A program made the translations under genes and the position numbers. The notes under the pieces are model-generated. The model worked only from the letters and a program-made list of their open reading frames with translations, had not been told where the DNA came from and searched no databases. 30,236 nt of DNA. It comes from an uncultured Propionibacteriaceae bacterium (GTDB taxonomy: Bacteria > Actinomycetota > Actinomycetes > Propionibacteriales > Propionibacteriaceae). Position 1 is the stretch's first letter, and every line of letters begins with the position of its first letter. This document shows, one piece after another, positions 7,727-15,818 of the stretch. Location: NCBI GenBank assembly GCA_937988865.1, contig CALKHV010000118.1:1-30236 (forward strand), in the 5' to 3' direction.

Positions 7727-7941
7727 CCGAGTGGGCGCCGACCCAGCGTCCAAGAAGGGCTTGATGCAGAGCCTGCTTCGACGCCACCGGACACGTCCCC
7801 GAGAGCGCAGCCACCAGTGACGCCAAGATCGTGGACCAGATCACCCAGACTCTCGGGTTTCAGCGACACTCGCGCGGGTAATGGCCTGACAGCACGACAT
7901 CCCGGTCACCGTGGCCAGGACCGAGCAGGAAGGAAGACATC
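7727..7941. other. Intergenic stretch, no recognised gene
   Basis: 215 nt between the DUF1905 and YHS genes. A plus-strand open stretch ending at TAA near 7880 (containing DAKIVDQITQTLGFQ) is open but unrecognised and lacks a supported start. The ribosome site AGGAAGG for the next gene is at its right end. Confidence 0.4.
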
Positions 7942-8106
7942 ATGGCAGACCAGACTTGTGCCGTGTGCGGCATGCACATCAACGAAGGACACGCCGTCAC
8001 CGAGGAACGGGACGGGGTCACTCACCAGTTCTGTTCAGAGGGCTGCCGGGACGCCTTCCTCAACGATCAAGGTGCCAGCGACCAGATGGGCGGCATGATC
8101 AGCTGA
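7942..8106 (+). CDS. 54-residue YHS/TRASH-type metal-binding protein
   Basis: A small gene of 54 codons plus TGA, with AGGAAGG 8 nt before the ATG. The protein begins MADQTCAVCGM and continues to HQFCSEGCRDAFL. This is the pattern of YHS/TRASH-type treble-clef domains (C-x2-C near the N-terminus, then C-x3-C followed by a helix), which bind metal and occur alone or at the ends of copper-transporting ATPases and metal regulators. The tail is Met/Gly-rich (QMGGMIS). It is followed within 13 nt by a strong terminator. A metal-binding role is inferred from the Cys pattern; the metal is unknown. Confidence 0.8.
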   Translation: MADQTCAVCGMHINEGHAVTEERDGVTHQFCSEGCRDAFLNDQGASDQMGGMIS

Positions 8107-8118
8107 CCCCAGCCTCGT

Positions 8119-8157
8119 GAACCGCGCACCCGGCAGACTCCCCGGGCTGCGCGGTTC
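8119..8157 (+). terminator. Rho-independent terminator after the YHS gene
   Basis: Stem of 10 bp (8119-8128 with 8148-8157) continuing as CCCGG/CCGGG (8129-8133 with 8142-8146) past one bulged base. The loop is 8 nt, and a pyrimidine-rich TCTCGTT follows. Good geometry, 13 nt downstream of the YHS stop. Confidence 0.8.
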
Positions 8158-8159
8158 TC

Positions 8160-8345
8160 TCGTTGTGACCGCCGACGCCACGAAGACGAATGCGGGCGCC
8201 ACCTCAACCGCTGACCGGGCGTCCCATTGGCGAATCGCGCCGAAGCTGGCAACGGCGTCCACTGCCCGAGTCGCCCCCCGTGATCAGCGCACGCTTGCCG
8301 ACCAGCGTGTTGCTACCAACGTAGGACCGCTCAATCATTGGTCGG
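8160..8345 (-). pseudogene. Short-chain dehydrogenase remnant with internal deletion
   Basis: Minus-strand reading gives an SDR N-terminus, MIERSYVGSN then GKRALITGGDSGSGR. The last part is the glycine-rich NAD(P) motif TGGDSGIGR with Ser in place of Ile. A frame change follows almost at once and leads into AVEVAPAFVFVAS, the block found near the C-terminus of the same SDR subfamily. About 200 residues of the enzyme core, including the catalytic Tyr-x3-Lys, are therefore missing. The start of the remnant overlaps the upstream region of the ArsR gene. It is non-functional as an enzyme. Confidence 0.65.
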
Positions 8346-8375
8346 CGGCGAGGCGGCCCGGACCGCTGACGTCCG

Positions 8376-8418
8376 ATCAACGCATGTTGTTGATACCGAC
8401 CTTTCTTGGTGCTAGATT
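8376..8418 (+). promoter_or_regulatory. Leaderless promoter and dyad operator of the ArsR gene
   Basis: A -35 TTGATA (8390-8395), a 17-nt spacer and a -10 TAGATT (8413-8418) end only 6 nt before the ATG at 8425. Transcription would therefore start at or next to the start codon, giving a leaderless mRNA. The inverted repeat ATCAAC-N7-GTTGAT (8376-8381, 8389-8394) overlaps the -35, as expected for ArsR autorepression. Confidence 0.6.
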
Positions 8419-8424
8419 GGCGGG

Positions 8425-8814
8425 ATGCCGCAGATACTGGAGGTCGGGCTGCTCGCCGCCCGAGACCTGGGACAGCGCGATTACGCGCGACTGCTCGCAC
8501 CCAAGCTGAAGGCACTCGCCGACGAGACACGTCTTGCCCTTGTCCTGTGCCTGTCCGAGCGTCCACACACGGTGCGGGAGTTGCAGGACAAGACAGGGCT
8601 GGGTCAGACCCTGGTGAGTCACCACCTGGGCCTTCTGAAGGAGCAAGGGCTGGTCACGGCCACTGCGCAGGGACGCAGCAACACCTACGCCCTGTGCTGC
8701 GACCAACTGGCGGAGCCGGTGCGGTTGCTGGCGACGTTGGCGGCGCTGACGCCGGTCGGCAAAGCCGCCTGCTGCGTCCCCGAGGTGTTGGACGCGACCG
8801 ATCCACTGCCCTGA
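8425..8814 (+). CDS. ArsR/SmtB-family transcriptional regulator
   Basis: 129 residues. The winged helix-turn-helix is clear: LKALADETRLALVLCLSE, then HTVRELQDKTGLGQTLVSHHLGLLKEQGLV (residues 48-77), and the wing around TATAQGRSNTYAL. ArsR-family proteins repress metal or stress genes and release DNA when ligand binds. Candidate sensing residues are Cys42 and the pairs Cys91-Cys92 and Cys116-Cys117, the last just before the C-terminus. These suggest a soft metal, metalloid or thiol-reactive ligand, but the CxC motif of arsenic sensors is absent. It has a leaderless promoter and an upstream dyad, so probably represses itself, and lies 112 nt before the ABC exporter gene, a likely target. Confidence 0.85.
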   Translation: MPQILEVGLLAARDLGQRDYARLLAPKLKALADETRLALVLCLSERPHTVRELQDKTGLGQTLVSHHLGLLKEQGLVTATAQGRSNTYALCCDQLAEPVRLLATLAALTPVGKAACCVPEVLDATDPLP

Positions 8815-8926
8815 AACACGGCTCAGGGTTCCGGTCTCCGGCGAACGTGCCGAGTTCATGGTTGGACGCCCGCCGGTCGGGAGGTTCCGTCGCGGCAGGC
8901 ACATCAGTTTGAGATATGGGAGAAGC

Positions 8927-10774
8927 ATGCACAGCCTTCTACGGCTCCTGGGCCTGGCTCGGGAACTCTGGCCCTACTACCTGGGTATCGCCCTGGCTGC
9001 GGTGGCAACAGCGGGAACCGCTCTGCTCACGCCGTTCATCATCAAGGCCGCCACCGACGAGATCGTTTCGCAGATCGGGGGGCAGGGTGGCGGCGTCCCC
9101 GCCCTGGTCTGGTTGGCGGTAGCCCTGCTGGTCGTGGAACTCGTGAGCACGGCGGTGTCCAACGTGGGCGGCTACCTGGGTGACGTGATGTCGGTCAAGC
9201 TCCGGGCCATCCTGTCGTCGCGCTACTACGCGAAGATGCTCACGCTGCCTCAGCGCTACTTCGATGGCCAGCTCACCGGCACCGTCATCAACCGGCTGAC
9301 CAGATCGATCGCCGAGACCTCCCAGTTCTTCCAGATGTTCGCCAACAGTTTCCTGCCGTTGCTGCTCACCGTGGTGGCTGTTCTCGTGGTGACTGCGTCC
9401 TACTCGGTCTGGTTGACGCTGCTGCTGGTGGTGATCTACCCGGTCTACATGTGGCTCACGGCCCTGACGTCGAAGCACTGGCAACCGCTGGAGCGCGAGA
9501 AGAACCAGCAGTTCGACATCGCCGGTGGCCGGTTCGCTGAAGCCATCGGCCAGATCCGGGTGGTCAAGAGCTTCACCGCCGAGTGGCGCGAGTTGCGGGT
9601 CTTCAACGACCACTACGCCAGGACGGTCGACGTGACGCACGGCCAGTCCCGGTACTGGCACCTCATGGATGTCGCCCGGCGCGGCGCCTTCGCCCTGATC
9701 TTCTTCGCCATCTACGTGATCATCTTCACCTCCACGGCGTCGGGTGCGTTCACCCTCGGCGCCATGGTCCTGTTGATCCAGTTGGTGGCGATGGCCAAGC
9801 AGCCGGTCACCATGATGAGCTACCTCGTTGACAGCTCCCAGCGAGCGATCGCCGGCTCCAACAGCTACCTGGAGGCGCTCGACGAGCTCCCCGAGGCGCA
9901 CGCCCCCTTCGGCGCCGAGGCGGCGCTGAGCTTCACCCGACCTGCGCAGGAAGAGGGGACGCCCACAGCCGTCCTGGTGCCGTGGCGCGTGGAGGAGGAT
10001 GCCCCGGCCCTCTCGTTCGACCGCGTGTCGTTCTCCTACGACGGCGCGTCCGACGTTCTCAAAGATGTGACGTTCTCGGTCGCGCAAGGTGAGCGAGTGG
10101 CCTTTGTCGGGGAGTCCGGGGGCGGGAAGACGACCCTGGTGAACCTGCTGCTCGGGCTGTACCGGCCCGACTCCGGCGTGGTGCAGGTGGGCGGCCACGA
10201 CGTCACCCACCTGCCCCTGCAGCAGCTACGCGGGCAGATCGGCGTCGTCTTCCAGGACGCAGCCCTGTTCTCGGGAACAATCCGGGAGAACATCGCCTAC
10301 GGCCGACCTGACGCCCCCGACGACCGGATCGAGGACGCCGCGCGGCGCGCCAACGCACACGAGTTCGTTGCCCGCCTCACCCGCGGGTACGACTCCGAGA
10401 TCGGTGAACGTGGCATCAAGCTGTCGGGCGGCCAGAAGCAGCGTGTCGCCGTGGCCCGCGCCATGCTGAAGGACGCTCCCCTTCTCATCCTCGACGAAGC
10501 GACCTCCGCCCTCGACTCCAAGGCCGAACGGCTCGTCCAGGCCGGCCTCGAGGCGCTGATGGCCGATCGCACCACCCTGATCATCGCCCACCGACTGTCG
10601 ACGATCTCAACGGTCGACCGGATCATCACGCTGCGCGACGGACGGGTCGACGAGATCGGCTCGCCAGAGGAATTGGCCCGCTCTGGCGGTATCTACGCCG
10701 AGTTGCTGGCGCTGCAGGCATCCGCGACGAAGGCCGACCGCAAACGCCTCCACGCCTTCGACATCACCGGCTGA
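8927..10774 (+). CDS. ABC exporter, fused membrane and ATPase domains
   Basis: 615 residues, a half-transporter of the MsbA/multidrug type. An N-terminal membrane domain with about six helices (residues ~15-330) is followed by one ATPase domain with Walker A GESGGGKTT (~394-402), Q-loop FQDAALFSG, signature LSGGQKQR (~499), Walker B LLILDEATSALD (~520-531) and the H-loop His in IIAHRLS (~555). All catalytic motifs are intact, so it could work as a homodimer exporting a lipid, drug or peptide. ATG at 8927 follows GGGAGA; an upstream in-frame GTG/ATG would add 23 basic residues of poor quality. It lies just downstream of the ArsR gene and may be controlled by it. Confidence 0.9.
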   Translation: MHSLLRLLGLARELWPYYLGIALAAVATAGTALLTPFIIKAATDEIVSQIGGQGGGVPALVWLAVALLVVELVSTAVSNVGGYLGDVMSVKLRAILSSRYYAKMLTLPQRYFDGQLTGTVINRLTRSIAETSQFFQMFANSFLPLLLTVVAVLVVTASYSVWLTLLLVVIYPVYMWLTALTSKHWQPLEREKNQQFDIAGGRFAEAIGQIRVVKSFTAEWRELRVFNDHYARTVDVTHGQSRYWHLMDVARRGAFALIFFAIYVIIFTSTASGAFTLGAMVLLIQLVAMAKQPVTMMSYLVDSSQRAIAGSNSYLEALDELPEAHAPFGAEAALSFTRPAQEEGTPTAVLVPWRVEEDAPALSFDRVSFSYDGASDVLKDVTFSVAQGERVAFVGESGGGKTTLVNLLLGLYRPDSGVVQVGGHDVTHLPLQQLRGQIGVVFQDAALFSGTIRENIAYGRPDAPDDRIEDAARRANAHEFVARLTRGYDSEIGERGIKLSGGQKQRVAVARAMLKDAPLLILDEATSALDSKAERLVQAGLEALMADRTTLIIAHRLSTISTVDRIITLRDGRVDEIGSPEELARSGGIYAELLALQASATKADRKRLHAFDITG

Positions 10775-11003
10775 GCAATCCCCACGGGCGCCGCGTTCCC
10801 GATGCCCTTTGGCCGAGCCACGTCCAGCGGCAAGCGGACGGAACCATGGACCCGTCCACGTGACGCCGCGCAGTCAGCGCGTCGCGACCACCATTGTGTC
10901 GCTGGGGTCGTGCCCAAGTCGGCCGCTTCGCCAATGCATGGCTGAGCAGAGCGAAGTGAGGCGTCCAGGGCCACAGGGACTCGGACCGCCTCACGTCGAT
11001 CAA
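10775..11003. other. Non-coding stretch after the ABC exporter
   Basis: No reading frame here looks like a protein family on either strand and I see no terminator. It begins the decayed region that runs to the esterase gene. Confidence 0.4.
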
Positions 11004-11330
11004 TCAGTCAGCGGCGCTGTTCCGCCATCCATTGCCACAGGTGCTATCAAGAAGGTCGCCCTGCTCGAACGACCCGAGCGAGATCGATCGGCCGTTCATG
11101 AGGGTGAAGGGCTCGTTCTGGGTGATCGTATGGATGAGGTCGAGCATCACATTGCGTCCAGCCACGGCGAGGTAGCCCAGCGTGCTGGCCGCAGGGACCC
11201 CGAACCCGGATGCCAACTCGATGACGATGTCACCATTGCGGACGCTGGCACCGGTGATGACCCGGTCAGCGTCGAACTCGCTGGATATGGCTTCGGGGGC
11301 GGCATCCCGCTCCCGGCAAGGGTCCGCACA
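11004..11330 (-). pseudogene. Unrecognised gene remnant (C-terminal part)
   Basis: A minus-strand frame ending in TGA at 11004 reads as credible protein over about 95 codons: SSEFDADRVITGASV, RNGDIVIELASGFGVPAAS, LGYLAVAGRNVMLDLIHTI and ISLGSFEQGDLLDS. Upstream of about 11330 the frame becomes Cys/Pro/Arg-rich and loses protein character, and there is no credible start with a ribosome site. I do not recognise the family. It is most simply the tail of a gene whose front has been lost. Confidence 0.4.
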
Positions 11331-11399
11331 GGGGGGAAGTACACGCTCGGAATGGCGGCATCGGACCTACTCCTCGGGGTTCCACTGGAGCAGATTGCT

Positions 11400-11770
11400 G
11401 GTTCTGTCAGTGGGCGGCGGCGACGATGGCGGCGATGCAGGCGCCTTGGTTCTTGAAGGGGCCGCGTGATCGTGCTGACGGTGACCCCGTCAATGGCGTG
11501 TCGATGTACACCCAGCGGTCGCGGGCGGTGTAGCCGTTGACCATCGGGTCGTAGGTGATGATCTTGTGGCTGGAGTAGGCCGTCGCGACCCAGGCCTCCA
11601 GCACCGGGCTCGAGCCCGCGGCGGAGGCGCTGGACAGGTACAACCAGAACCCGATGTGGCGATCGGGGGCGGCGGTGATCACCTCGGGGAACGCCGGCGT
11701 AGGACAGCTGGCCGTTCGGCAGCGCGTAGAGGGTGGCTCGGTCGCCGACGCCGAGGGTGTCGAGCATGAC
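11400..11770 (-). pseudogene. Unrecognised frameshifted gene remnant
   Basis: Protein-like sequence runs MLDTLGVGDRATLYALPNG and QLSYAGVP in one minus-strand frame. At about 11693 it shifts to a second frame as PEVITAAPDRHIGFWLYLSS, VLEAWVATAYSSHKIITYD and RDRWVYIDTPL. It degrades after about 11495 and ends near the tail FKNQGACIAAIVAAAH at a TGA by 11407. The frame change within a continuous sense-looking sequence indicates a broken gene. I do not recognise the family. Confidence 0.4.
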
Positions 11771-11799
11771 GGCCTCCCCACCCAGGCCGGTGGGCGCAC

Positions 11800-12062
11800 C
11801 TTACGCGGAGCCGATCTCGACCGCGGGTCATCGACGCCGTGCTCGACGAACTTGCCGCCGCCGGCCGGCCCGGCTGTCCATGGACCGCATCGCCCAACGC
11901 GCCGGTGTCTCGAAAGCGACCATGTATGCGCGGTGGCGCTCCAAGGACGACCTCCTCGTCGCCGCCTACCAACGGCTCAGCCGACTCTTCCCCACCCTCG
12001 ACACCGGCAGCCTGGGCGGCGACCTCGACGCCCTGATCCGCCACCCACCCCACCTACCCTGA
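11800..12062 (+). pseudogene. Frameshifted and truncated TetR-family regulator
   Basis: The plus strand reads VIDAVLDELAAAG in one frame from about 11828, then changes frame near 11866 and continues LSMDRIAQRAGVSKATMYARW and RSKDDLLVAAYQRLS. Together these form a canonical TetR N-terminal DNA-binding domain. It continues with PTLDTGSLGGDLDAL and then stops at TGA 12060-12062, after about 80 residues, so the whole ligand-binding domain (normally 110 or more residues) is absent. One frameshift plus the truncation make it a pseudogene. Confidence 0.7.
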
Positions 12063-12471
12063 TCCCAAACTCCGGCGCTTGCCTTGCCTGCTGGTGTTCG
12101 TCGTGTCGGCGGCGAGGTGCAGGTCGACGAAGGCCGCGCGGAGCAGGCGTCCGGATTTGGGACAGCCGAGCGTCATGCCTCCCCAACCACGCATCTGTTC
12201 GCCCTTCGTCGATGAGTCCTCGTCGGCTGGGCCTCGGTCAGGTGGTGGGCAGTCACCCTCCCGCGCTCCGCCCGCTGTCTGGCGAGCTCCGCTTCTGGAT
12301 GTCCGGCTGCGACCTCGTCCATTGCACGTGGGGGTGTGAGCAAGAAACTACGTACCATCTGGTCAGATTCCTGGCCTCAACCGCCCCATACGAGGCGAAT
12401 AGGGTGTAGACCGTATTTGCGGTACTTGGTGTTCAGGTACTCGCGAGTCGCACTTCAAGGAAGAAGGAAAC
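12063..12471. other. Intergenic region before the esterase gene
   Basis: 409 nt with no recognised gene on either strand. Near its right end is an imperfect dyad, GTACTTG-gtgtt-CAGGTAC (12422-12440, one mismatch), about 32 nt before the esterase start. It could be an operator for a TetR-type repressor. The ribosome site AAGGAAGAAGGA ends the region. Confidence 0.35.
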
Positions 12472-14127
12472 GTGACCGACCACCCCTCCCCCACCTCCCA
12501 CCCGATCCGCCGCCGCAGCCTGCTGGTCGGCTCCGCCGCCGTCGCCGGTCTGGCGGTGGCGAAGCCCGAGATGGCCGCCGCCGCAGGCGGCTCCGACTAC
12601 CAACTCAACAACGCCGGCGATGTCCAGGTCGCCACTCAGCCCGCCACCGTGGTCCGCACCACCAACGGTCCGGTTCGCGGCATGGAACGCAACGACATGT
12701 TCACGTTCAAGGGCATCCCCTACGGCGCCCCGACCGGAGGCGCCCGCCGCTTCCTCGCCCCCGTGGCACCCGAACCGTGGACCACCACCTTCAACGCGCT
12801 GGCCTACGGGCCGCTGTGCCCGCAGACCCCCCTCGGCGCCACCAAGGATCCCGTCCAGGCGTTCCTGTTCGACTGGAGCTATGGCACCAGCCTGAACGAG
12901 GACTGCCTGCGCCTCAACGTGTGGACGCCCAGGACCGGCAGCGGCAAACGCCCCGTGATGGTGTGGATCCACGGCGGCGGCTACTCCGCCGGCTCCGCCG
13001 AGGAACTCCCCGGCCAGGACGGCGAGAACCTCGCCCGCCGCGGGGACGTCGTGGTCGTCTCCATCAACCACCGGATCAACGTGTTCGGCTTCCTGAACCT
13101 GTCCGCCGCCGGCGACGCCTACGCTGACTCCGCGAATGTCGGCATGCTCGACTGCGTCCTGGCCCTCGAGTGGGTCCGCGACAACATCGCCCAGTTCGGC
13201 GGCGACCCTGACAACGTCACGATCTTCGGCCAGTCCGGCGGCGGCGGCAAGGTCAACACCCTGATGGGCATGCCGCTGGCCAAGGGCCTCTTCCACAAGG
13301 CCATCGTCCAGAGCGGCTCACGGGTGGCGTCCTTCACCCCGGCCCAGTCCGAGGCCGGCACCGGACGCCTGCTCACCGAGCTGGGCCTCACCCTCGCCGA
13401 GGTCGAGCAACTGCGCGACATTCCCGCACTCGACCTGAACGCCGCCTGGGCCAAGGCCGGCACCGGCGCTGCGCCCACCGTCGACGGACGCATCCTGCCC
13501 CGCAACCCCTACGGCACCGACGCCCCACCCCTGGCCGCCGACATCCCCCTGATGCTCGGACACAACCTGTGCGAAGGCTCCCCCAGCGGCTTCGGCGACC
13601 CAGCCCTGGAGAACATGACGATCCCCGAGCTGAAGGCCAACCTGGCCACCACCTACGGCGCCCGCGCCGACGCCATCTTCACCGCCGCCCGCGCGGAATG
13701 GCCCACCGCCAAACCGATCGAACTGCTCGGCTACGTCGGCGCCATCCAGAGCTACGGCGCCAACGCCGCCATCTGGGCCAACCTCAAGGCCGTCCAGAGC
13801 GCACCCGTCTACCGCTACATCTTCGCGTGGGCCACACCGGTCCTCGACGGACGCCCCCGGGCCTACCACACCTCCGAGATCGGCTTCGCGTTCGACAACA
13901 TCGACCGCTGCGCCAACGCCACCGGCGGAGGCAAGGACGCCCGCAAGCTCGCCCAAACCATGAGCGAAGCCTGGATCGCGTTCGCCAAGACCGGCAACCC
14001 CAACCACCCCGGCCTGCGCCGCTGGCCACGCGTCACCCCCGGCAACGCCGAAGCGATGATCTTCGACAACACCCCCACCGTCGCCATCGACCCCGCCGGC
14101 GCCGTCCGCAGGGCCATGCTCGACTGA
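12472..14127 (+). CDS. Tat-exported type-B carboxylesterase/lipase
   Basis: 551 residues, the usual size for the carboxylesterase type-B family (para-nitrobenzyl esterase-like alpha/beta hydrolases), which hydrolyse carboxylic esters. The N-terminus has a twin-arginine signal: RRRSLLVGS followed by a hydrophobic Ala/Val/Leu stretch. Family blocks present include FKGIPYGAP, NEDCLRLNVWTP and the oxyanion-hole motif WIHGGGY. The catalytic triad can be placed at Ser255 (GQSGG), Glu368 (GHNLCEG) and His466 (AYHTSE), so it should be active. The GTG start has a strong ribosome site (GGAAGAAGGA) 3-4 nt upstream. Expected location is outside the membrane. A palindrome in the promoter may regulate it. 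Confidence 0.92.
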   Translation: MTDHPSPTSHPIRRRSLLVGSAAVAGLAVAKPEMAAAAGGSDYQLNNAGDVQVATQPATVVRTTNGPVRGMERNDMFTFKGIPYGAPTGGARRFLAPVAPEPWTTTFNALAYGPLCPQTPLGATKDPVQAFLFDWSYGTSLNEDCLRLNVWTPRTGSGKRPVMVWIHGGGYSAGSAEELPGQDGENLARRGDVVVVSINHRINVFGFLNLSAAGDAYADSANVGMLDCVLALEWVRDNIAQFGGDPDNVTIFGQSGGGGKVNTLMGMPLAKGLFHKAIVQSGSRVASFTPAQSEAGTGRLLTELGLTLAEVEQLRDIPALDLNAAWAKAGTGAAPTVDGRILPRNPYGTDAPPLAADIPLMLGHNLCEGSPSGFGDPALENMTIPELKANLATTYGARADAIFTAARAEWPTAKPIELLGYVGAIQSYGANAAIWANLKAVQSAPVYRYIFAWATPVLDGRPRAYHTSEIGFAFDNIDRCANATGGGKDARKLAQTMSEAWIAFAKTGNPNHPGLRRWPRVTPGNAEAMIFDNTPTVAIDPAGAVRRAMLD

Positions 14128-14148
14128 ACACTGCCTCAGGGCACGACG

Positions 14149-14188
14149 TGTGGGGGCCCCAGCGGAAACGACCGTGAGGGCCCCCACA
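14149..14188. terminator. Bidirectional terminator between convergent genes
   Basis: 11-bp perfect stem TGTGGGGGCCC / GGGCCCCCACA (14149-14159 with 14178-14188) around an 18-nt loop that can form a small inner CGG/CCG pair. It lies between the esterase stop and the 3' end of the convergent ferric-reductase-like gene. Confidence 0.6.
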
Positions 14189-14309
14189 GGTTCGTGCACC
14201 ACGGCGCGGCCCACATGGCCTGGGCTCCTTGGAAGCGTCCCCGTCCTGCACGTGCCGTGCGGCTGGTGGCCAGCACGACGAACACGACAGCGTCCCCGAT
14301 GGCGGCAGC

Positions 14310-15695
14310 TCAGAGATCGAACAGCTCACTGTGGATGCGTGAGGCCGGCACGCCGAGCGAGCGGGCGGAAGCCTCGACAACCTGGTTCAGGGAGGCGGGC
14401 CCGCAGGTGAACACGGTGGCGTCAGTGATGTCTCCGAGCAGGCTGGCGAGGTGATCAGCATCCAGCGGGTGGATCGCCCGCGGCCCGGCCAGGAGGTGGA
14501 GCCGGACAGTCCCACAGGCTTCGTGCCCACGGAGTTCGTCAGCGAGGATGAGATCCTCGGGGACGGAGGCGCGGTAGATCACGTCGATGGGCACGCCACG
14601 CGCCTCGAGGCCCGAGACGAGAGACACGATGGGGCCAATTCCCACTCCGCCGGCCACGAGCACGTAGCGGGAGCCCTCCGCCTGCGGCGGGATCATGATG
14701 CCGTAGGGCCCCTCGAAGGTGACACGGGTGCCCCTCGGGACCTCCATCAGGGCGGTCGACGCGTCGCCGAGTGCCTTCACACTGATCCGGAGGCGGTCGC
14801 CCACCCGGCCGGAAACAGAGAAGGGATGGGCCTCGTAGGACAACCCGGGGTGGCTGAACCGGAAGTTCATGAACTGGCCCGGCAGCAGACGCAGTCGATC
14901 GAGGTTCCGGCCCGTCATCCACACCGAGACCACGTCCTCGGACTCACGAACCACCTCCGTGACCGACAGTTCGTGCCGCCATGACCTCGCGACGGGGATG
15001 AGCAGGCGGTTCCACAGGACGAGGCCGAGCACCAGGACGTACAGCGCCACCCAGAACGCACGTGCAGCGCCGTCGTCGAAGGTGTCCCCGGCGACCACCT
15101 GGTGGAAGAACGCGAGGACGATCCCGACGTAGGTGAGCAGGTGCAGGGTCCACCACGTCTCGTGGCGCATACGCCGGCGCGCCCGGCGCCAGGAGGTGAT
15201 TCCGGCGGTGACCATGATGAGCAGCCCGGCGAGCGCGGGCACGATCCCGGGATGCGTGCGGAGGATGACGCCGATGCCGGCGACCCACGCCCTGTTCTCC
15301 TCGATGGCGGACGCAGTGATGATGAGGATCACGTGGATGGCGATGAGGTAGAGCGCCCAGGGTGCGAGCTTCTTGTGCCAGCCCACGAGTTGATCCTGTC
15401 CGAAGGCCCGCTCCAGCACCGGCCAGCGGGAGATGAGCAGGAGCAGGAACAGCACCAGCGAGGTGCCGGTCACCGCAGCCATCGACGAGACACCGGCGAG
15501 GATCTCCACCCTGCCACTGAGCGGCAGTGCCTCTGTGACAGCAAGGGCGAGGGCGGTGAGGCCGAGCAGACCCGCGCCAGCCACGGTGATCACGCCCACA
15601 CGTCGCTGCCGCCTCCAGACACGGACAGACGGGTCGGTCGTCGAGGCGTTTCGCGTCAGGATGTCGTCCTCGAGTTCGGTGTTCATGGACGTCAT
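14310..15695 (-). CDS. Ferric-reductase-like membrane flavoprotein
   Basis: About 461 residues. The N-terminal half has six or so membrane segments of the ferric-reductase/NOX heme domain, with His pairs in GWHKKLAPW / AIHVILI and in WTLHLLTY / FFHQVV placed as ligands for two hemes. The C-terminal half is an NAD(P)H:flavin reductase module with the FAD motif HPFSVSG, the nucleotide-binding loop GGVGIGP, and the terminal TCGPASL plus acidic/aromatic ELFDL end. It would move electrons from cytosolic NAD(P)H through FAD and heme across the membrane, possibly to ferric iron or oxygen. ATG at 15695 (or 15686) is preferred to 15764. It is divergent from the MmpL-type gene and may share its operator. 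Confidence 0.88.
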   Translation of the reverse strand: MTSMNTELEDDILTRNASTTDPSVRVWRRQRRVGVITVAGAGLLGLTALALAVTEALPLSGRVEILAGVSSMAAVTGTSLVLFLLLLISRWPVLERAFGQDQLVGWHKKLAPWALYLIAIHVILIITASAIEENRAWVAGIGVILRTHPGIVPALAGLLIMVTAGITSWRRARRRMRHETWWTLHLLTYVGIVLAFFHQVVAGDTFDDGAARAFWVALYVLVLGLVLWNRLLIPVARSWRHELSVTEVVRESEDVVSVWMTGRNLDRLRLLPGQFMNFRFSHPGLSYEAHPFSVSGRVGDRLRISVKALGDASTALMEVPRGTRVTFEGPYGIMIPPQAEGSRYVLVAGGVGIGPIVSLVSGLEARGVPIDVIYRASVPEDLILADELRGHEACGTVRLHLLAGPRAIHPLDADHLASLLGDITDATVFTCGPASLNQVVEASARSLGVPASRIHSELFDL

Positions 15696-15730
15696 GCTCT
15701 CAGAGCGGACTGGGAGTGCGCTGCAAAACA

Positions 15731-15760
15731 TGCACAATAGGCAGATTTGCCCATTGGGCA
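15731..15760. promoter_or_regulatory. Double-palindrome TetR-type operator in divergent promoter
   Basis: TGCACAATAGGCA and TGCCCATTGGGCA, separated by GATT, form a 13-4-13 inverted repeat matching at 11 of 13 positions. The right arm is itself a perfect 6-1-6 palindrome. It covers a likely -35 (TTGCCC, 15747-15752) of the MmpL-type gene, with -10 TAGGGT at 15771-15776. The TetR protein encoded after the transporter is the natural candidate to bind here. Confidence 0.6.
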
Positions 15761-15818
15761 TCATTGGCTCTAGGGTTGGCCTGCCCCACTCAGCGACTCA
15801 CCGACCGAAAGCACGCCC

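Noticed and set aside
7633..7869. 78-codon minus-strand frame in the gap after the DUF1905 gene
   Set aside because: No recognised domain and it overlaps the end of the DUF1905 gene; probably chance.
11977..12358. Short minus-strand frames in the gap before the esterase
   Set aside because: No family resemblance and no convincing ribosome sites; treated as non-coding.
12336..13127. Plus-strand frame of 263 codons overlapping the esterase
   Set aside because: Arg/Pro-rich alternative frame; the esterase frame has the Tat signal, oxyanion motif and ribosome site.
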